Assembly (NCBI GenBank): GCA_031258755.1
Contig: JAIRMK010000153.1
Location: forward strand, 1 to 11,737
Source of the DNA: Prevotellaceae bacterium
GTDB taxonomy: Bacteria > Bacteroidota > Bacteroidia > Bacteroidales > UBA932
Direction of reading: 5' to 3'
Length of the DNA: 11,737 nucleotides
This document shows, piece by piece, positions 7,705 to 11,737 of the stretch. The notes beneath the pieces are model-generated. The model searched no databases and was not told where the DNA came from. It saw nothing but the letters and a program-made list of their open reading frames with translations. The position numbers were made by a program, and so were the translations under genes. The stretch's first letter is position 1. Every line of letters begins with the position of its first letter.

Positions 7705-8343
7705 TTATGGAACGGGTAAAGTAGCGTTTTCAAGTGGCGGCAACGAATCTGCCGGAGATTCATGCTGCAGGTCATCAAAATACAAGTGGCTGTCGCCTAT
7801 TTCGCGGATTTCGTAATTGGTAAAATGTTCGTCGGACGTCATGCCCTTTCGACCATTGGTGATGCCATCTTTTGTTTCGATGCGTACCGGCGCTGTAGTA
7901 TAAATGGTGTGTTCCTGCCGATTCCAATACAAGGTGTCTGTAAACAGTTTTTGTTGTTTTTCATAATTAATAACCACTACATTTCCTACCGCTTTCCATA
8001 TTTCCACCGGTTTCTCCTTATAGAGGGCATAATCGGCGGTAATTTGGCTTTCCAGCGTTTCTTCGGTGGTAAAAAATTCTACGAAAAAACCATCAGGAAA
8101 CACACTGTAGGGTTCGGGCGCCATCATGTAGCGGAGCAATAACGGGGCGGTGAGCCGCATTTTTTTTCTTCCATATTCCGTGTAGGTTACGCCAAATTTC
8201 CGTACTTGCATGGTGGGCGTGTTGGCCTCATCTTCAATAGGAGGAACGGCAGCGCCGTCGCCACACGAGACGACAATAATAGCGCCTCCCAACAGCGCTA
8301 TTCCTTTGTAAAATACAGATACGATTTGTTTCGTTACCGACAT
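7705..8343 (-). CDS. lptC: LPS export system lipoprotein LptC
   Basis: The 212-residue product resembles LptC, the bitopic component that accepts lipopolysaccharide from the LptBFG transporter and passes it to the LptA bridge in the periplasm. Residues 1-26 are a hydrophobic leader ending in a lipobox (VVSC, Cys27), so this form is a lipoprotein, unlike the transmembrane E. coli LptC. Residues about 40-195 have the LptC/YrbK beta-jellyroll pattern, starting with TPTMQVRKFGVTYTEYG and LTAPLLLRY and continuing as short alternating strands. The C-terminus (about 190-212) is proline-rich and probably disordered. The ATG lies 2 bp after the TPR gene stop, indicating an operon. The 126-bp gap downstream shows no clear hairpin terminator. 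Confidence 0.85.
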   Translation of the reverse strand: MSVTKQIVSVFYKGIALLGGAIIVVSCGDGAAVPPIEDEANTPTMQVRKFGVTYTEYGRKKMRLTAPLLLRYMMAPEPYSVFPDGFFVEFFTTEETLESQITADYALYKEKPVEIWKAVGNVVVINYEKQQKLFTDTLYWNRQEHTIYTTAPVRIETKDGITNGRKGMTSDEHFTNYEIREIGDSHLYFDDLQHESPADSLPPLENATLPVP

Positions 8344-8345
8344 AA

Positions 8346-9662
8346 TTATTTACGTGTTCTCACCCTTGTGCGTTCCGTCATGCCGTTACAATTCACCTCA
8401 TAAGGATTACCATCAACCAGGTCGTACATGAACGCGTCGGACTGTTCCGGAAAGTATCGAGAATATACATTGATGTATTGATTGGCTTCTTCGGTTAGCG
8501 AGGTGTCCAGGCTTTTTGCCTTTGCGGCATAATCAACCGCAAGCCAATATTTTGCTTTTTTTGCAATGTCATTGCCGCCACAGTCTTCGTTAGCCCATAT
8601 TATTCCCCTTAGCAAATGCGCCCTGCCGTTTTTCGCATCGCTATTCATCGCCTGTTGGGCGTATTGCAGGGCTTGTGCAGGATCTTTAAATTCCTGCATA
8701 TAAATAATACCTAATTCCGCCAAATATTTCGCTTTGTCCTTTTCGGAAGTCGATCTTTCCACCGCTTCTTTATAGTATTTCACGGCATTGGTCATGTCGT
8801 TTTTCACGGCATACATTCTCCCCACGGCATAAGCCGACCCGGCCGAAGGCTCCAGTTTATGATAAGCTTCCACAATCTGATAATAGAAATTGCTTTTTGT
8901 GCAATTATTTAATCCCATCATTTGCAGGATACGTGACACTACTTCCTTATTTTTCGGTGCAGCCTGAAATTCTTTTTCATACATGGCAATCAGCTTGTCG
9001 CATGAGGCTGCGCCGCTTGCCACAAACAAATTTTCCAAGTCGGTGGGCAAGCGTTTCGACTGTGCATCATCGGGCTTTTCTTTTGCCTGCTTATCGGCAA
9101 ACGCACGGAGCTTGGTGTAAAATTCTATGAAATTATTGTCAGGAAGACGCTTGCTGTTGTAGAGTTTCAGCGCAGCGTTCATGGCGTCAATCATCGTACG
9201 CGCTTCCGCTTTGCTGCCGCCGGCCATCACCGCCGCCTCGAACGCCTTGTATATTATAACCTCGTCATTCCCCATGTACTGTACCACATCGTAGGCTTTC
9301 AGTTTGTAAACATTCCCTTTATTCACTTTAAAGTATGTAGCACGGTGGTCATACATCATAAACAGGGAATCTATGCGGGCTTGACGAAGTTTGGGGTCTC
9401 TCGTATTATCTATCAAATATTTCATGATTTTAACCCCGTCAATGTAAAGGTTCTGACTGGCAGCCGGCGGACAGGCGTGAAGGGCTTTTCTCCAATAAGG
9501 AAGCGCCTCTTTATATTTCTCCTGCATGGCATAATCTCTGTAAAAGCTCAAGTTCGTGACACAGGTAACGCTATCACTTCCATATTTGCCTTGCGACCAT
9601 GCTTGCACAGCCGTCGAACAGCTCATTATAAGTATAAGAAAAAGGTGTAAAGATTTCATCAT
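8346..9662 (-). CDS. Secreted tetratricopeptide-repeat protein
   Basis: A 438-residue protein with an N-terminal signal peptide, probably cleaved after AVQA (residues 18-21). A cysteine at 15 follows a poor lipobox (IMSC), so lipidation is possible but less likely. TPR-like helix pairs are visible at about 36-64, 277-305, 312-345 and 346-386; the rest is also mainly helical. The C-terminus is basic (ERTRVRTRK). TPRs bind other proteins, so this is likely a periplasmic adaptor. Its place between an outer-membrane barrel and lptC suggests a role in envelope assembly, but no specific partner can be named. It begins 3 bp after the barrel gene stop with two adjacent ATG codons; either could be the start. 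Confidence 0.8.
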   Translation of the reverse strand: MMKSLHLFLILIMSCSTAVQAWSQGKYGSDSVTCVTNLSFYRDYAMQEKYKEALPYWRKALHACPPAASQNLYIDGVKIMKYLIDNTRDPKLRQARIDSLFMMYDHRATYFKVNKGNVYKLKAYDVVQYMGNDEVIIYKAFEAAVMAGGSKAEARTMIDAMNAALKLYNSKRLPDNNFIEFYTKLRAFADKQAKEKPDDAQSKRLPTDLENLFVASGAASCDKLIAMYEKEFQAAPKNKEVVSRILQMMGLNNCTKSNFYYQIVEAYHKLEPSAGSAYAVGRMYAVKNDMTNAVKYYKEAVERSTSEKDKAKYLAELGIIYMQEFKDPAQALQYAQQAMNSDAKNGRAHLLRGIIWANEDCGGNDIAKKAKYWLAVDYAAKAKSLDTSLTEEANQYINVYSRYFPEQSDAFMYDLVDGNPYEVNCNGMTERTRVRTRK

Positions 9663-9665
9663 TCA

Positions 9666-10991
9666 TTATTCTATTTTTGGTTTGATAAACCAAATATCGT
9701 AAACGCTAAAACTAAAAGAAAATTTCATATAGGTTTCTCGAATCAGGTCATTTTTGGTTGTTCCCCGCCTGCCCACTTCAGCCGAAAAATTTACGCTGTT
9801 GTTCCACCTGTTGATTGGAAAGCCAAAGCCAATGGTGGCGCTGATGTTATTGATGTTGTGGCCGGAAAACCGCATGTATGTATTCTCATAGCTGAGGCCT
9901 ACCCTGTAGCTGCATCGTTTAAAATAATTACGGAAATCCGTTCGCGAGGGTATCCATTCAAAACCTGTTCTTAGCAGATGGCTTGGCGTTACTTTAAAGG
10001 TTTTCGTGGGCGATTGATTTTCAAATCCCGAATTTCGCCAGTCCTGAAACACATAATCGAGGGCGAACATCCACCGGTCGAATTTATGCAAAGAAAAACC
10101 TGCGCTAACGGTTGCCGGCAGCGACATAAGGTCATCGGTATTGGTGTTCCATGCCACCGTATCAACCAGTGAACCGGTTGTGGTATAAGCAAAGTCAATC
10201 TTTCTTTTTCCGATTTTGGTGGCAAATTGGTAGGTAGCGCCCACGGTCAACATCAAGTTATTTTTTAGCGGATGTTCGTACTGTGCGCCCAAAGCAAATC
10301 CGAAGTTTCCCACTTTAAGCAGTTGTCCCGAAGTCAGGTCGGAGTATCCTGCTCCCGCCTCAAAATCGACAATGCTATAGCGGTCAATAGAGCCAAAATA
10401 ATACTGCGCCTGTCCGCCCAGCGACAGGCGTTTACCTATCGGCACACCGATTGACAGCACGCCCTGGGTAATGCCGCCTTCGCCGGTATATTGGTAATAG
10501 GTATGTCCTGTTTCTGCAATTATGCTGTCGCGGTTCTCCTTTCTTTGTATGTTGTAGCCCACGCTACTGTAAGGCAGCAGGCCGAACCCCACGATAACAC
10601 GGTCATATACGGGGAAACTCATTACAATGTGGTGGATATTCATGTTGTTTGCGGCGGAATATTGTTTTTCGCCGGCAGAATAGTTGGCAGAATAGTAATT
10701 TTGAGTTTCAATTCCAAAATCGAACATGAACGATAAGCTGTCGTGCGCCGTCAAGGCTGCAGGATTGATAAAATTAATCACCCGCGGTGTTCTTACTCCT
10801 GTTCCGACGCCTCCCATGCCCAGGTTATAGGCGATACCGGGCTTTGCCAGGTCGCCCAAGCCATAAAGGGAATAGGGGGTAAAAGTATTCGTTGCGTCAT
10901 CAGTTTGAGTTTGCGCAAAAACGGCCGTTGCAGTGCAGCATATAATGCCTTTAACCGCCAAGCCATGAAGTATTTTAGAGATAATATGCAT
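9666..10991 (-). CDS. Outer-membrane beta-barrel protein, FadL/PorV-like
   Basis: Starting at the ATG at 10991 the product is 441 residues. A TTG three codons upstream is an alternative start, but the ATG gives a cleaner signal peptide, cut after VFA (residues 24-26, next residue Gln27). The mature protein opens with a glycine-rich segment and an NPAAL motif like those at the N-terminus of FadL and PorV-type barrels. It continues with alternating polar and hydrophobic strands rich in Tyr, Phe and Gly to the end. It may be a diffusion channel for hydrophobic compounds or an assembly component; substrate unknown. The start overlaps the coaX end by 17 bp, so the two genes are cotranscribed. Confidence 0.75.
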   Translation of the reverse strand: MHIISKILHGLAVKGIICCTATAVFAQTQTDDATNTFTPYSLYGLGDLAKPGIAYNLGMGGVGTGVRTPRVINFINPAALTAHDSLSFMFDFGIETQNYYSANYSAGEKQYSAANNMNIHHIVMSFPVYDRVIVGFGLLPYSSVGYNIQRKENRDSIIAETGHTYYQYTGEGGITQGVLSIGVPIGKRLSLGGQAQYYFGSIDRYSIVDFEAGAGYSDLTSGQLLKVGNFGFALGAQYEHPLKNNLMLTVGATYQFATKIGKRKIDFAYTTTGSLVDTVAWNTNTDDLMSLPATVSAGFSLHKFDRWMFALDYVFQDWRNSGFENQSPTKTFKVTPSHLLRTGFEWIPSRTDFRNYFKRCSYRVGLSYENTYMRFSGHNINNISATIGFGFPINRWNNSVNFSAEVGRRGTTKNDLIRETYMKFSFSFSVYDIWFIKPKIE

Positions 10992-11697
10992 TATAGTCAA
11001 TAACCTTGTTAAGTCCTACAAGAATAAGATTAAAAATTACAAAGATCGAACTTTTTATGTGTTTTGCAAAAAAAAGCGCATCCCCGCCCGTAAAAATTAC
11101 ATGGGCGTGGGCGTTTTGTTCTATATATCCTTCTATTTCGTAACGCGCACCTTGCAGTACGCCAGCCTCAATAGCCGTATCCGTACTCGTTCCTATGGCC
11201 TGCGGCGTTTCGGTAACCTGCCCGAGCGGCAATTTGCCGGTAGCTGTGTGCAAGGCGTTGAAGCGGGTTTGCAATCCGGGCGATATGTTTCCGCCTAAAA
11301 ATTCTCCGCCCTGCCCCACAAAATCTATGGTAATGGCGGTGCCACAATCAATGATCATGCAGTTCGCGGCGGGGAAAAGGGTATAAGCGCCCACAGCCGC
11401 CGCCAAACGGTCGCACCCTAATGTTTCGGGCGTACCATACAGGTTTTTAACAGGAATGGCGGTTTTATGTGTGAAATGAATTAGTTTTTTCACCTTGCCG
11501 CTCAACCACCCGGCACAGGCCGTCTCGACCCCGGCACGTACCGACGAGTAGATAGCCGACGTCACAGGATATTGCGCCAACAAACGAGTCAGCACTTCCA
11601 CCGTTACTTCCCTGTGGCGTTCCACGGTTAGGAAGTTGTTTTTGTGCATGACCGCTATTTTAGCAGTGGTATTTCCTATGTCGATAATAAGACGCAT
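10975..11697 (-). CDS. coaX: Type III pantothenate kinase
   Basis: CoaX phosphorylates pantothenate to 4'-phosphopantothenate, the first step of coenzyme A synthesis, in the cytoplasm. The 240-residue product has the ASKHA-fold motifs of the family: DIGNT phosphate loop (residues 6-10), TLGCDR (92-97) with Asp96 as the expected catalytic base, IDCGTAITID (116-125) with Asp117 for the monovalent cation, GGNISPG (135-141) and FTGGDA (202-206). The length is normal for the family. The ATG at 11697 is preferred over an in-frame TTG at 11706 because DIGNT then lies near residue 6, as in relatives. The final residues (YNAYYL) overlap the start of the barrel gene. Type III kinases resist feedback by CoA in characterised members. 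Confidence 0.95.
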   Translation of the reverse strand: MRLIIDIGNTTAKIAVMHKNNFLTVERHREVTVEVLTRLLAQYPVTSAIYSSVRAGVETACAGWLSGKVKKLIHFTHKTAIPVKNLYGTPETLGCDRLAAAVGAYTLFPAANCMIIDCGTAITIDFVGQGGEFLGGNISPGLQTRFNALHTATGKLPLGQVTETPQAIGTSTDTAIEAGVLQGARYEIEGYIEQNAHAHVIFTGGDALFFAKHIKSSIFVIFNLILVGLNKVIDYNAYYL

Positions 11698-11737
11698 AAA
11701 ATGCAAATATAGGTGATTTTTTTTAAACCGCCCCCTT

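Noticed and set aside
11704..11711. TATATTTG upstream of coaX as its promoter
   Set aside because: It lies 6 bp before the ATG with no -33 box at the right distance; the transcript would be leaderless. The true promoter may lie beyond the window edge.

Overview
The window reads as a stretch of a Bacteroidota chromosome, most likely order Bacteroidales. Every convincing gene lies on the minus strand. Gene spacing is tight, Shine-Dalgarno sequences are largely absent, and the intergenic gaps carry the Bacteroidota -7 promoter element TAnnTTTG. The content is mostly housekeeping and envelope biogenesis. I see no transposase, integrase, CRISPR array, defence cassette or tRNA gene.

Following transcription, from right to left: a four-gene cluster runs coaX (type III pantothenate kinase), an outer-membrane beta-barrel protein, a secreted TPR protein and lptC (lipoprotein of the LPS export machine). 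Gaps inside it are 2-3 bp, or a 17-bp overlap. After a 126-bp gap holding a -7 element inside a perfect 10-bp inverted repeat comes a PpiD/SurA-like periplasmic foldase. Its TAG stop shares one base with the GTG start of sufB (Fe-S cluster scaffold). A short gap with an AT-rich hairpin and a good promoter leads to an M24 aminopeptidase P-like metallopeptidase. Nine bases later comes a large membrane protein that joins a TMTC/DUF1736-like glycosyltransferase body to C-terminal TPRs.

The functional theme of the right half is CoA supply plus outer-membrane construction: a barrel protein, LPS transport and a chaperone for exported proteins. The left half combines Fe-S assembly, peptide trimming and probable protein glycosylation.

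The least ordinary part is positions 1-298, left of the last gene. It has the best promoter in the window (TTTG-N19-TACATTTG, minus strand). No convincing ORF follows. Instead there is about 235 nt of nested inverted repeats that fold into a plausible multi-branched RNA, cut off by the window edge. Two helices use G-U pairs only if the minus strand is the RNA, which agrees with the promoter direction. This is either an unrecognised small RNA or a long structured 5' leader of the next gene outside the window. It is the best candidate for something undescribed here.
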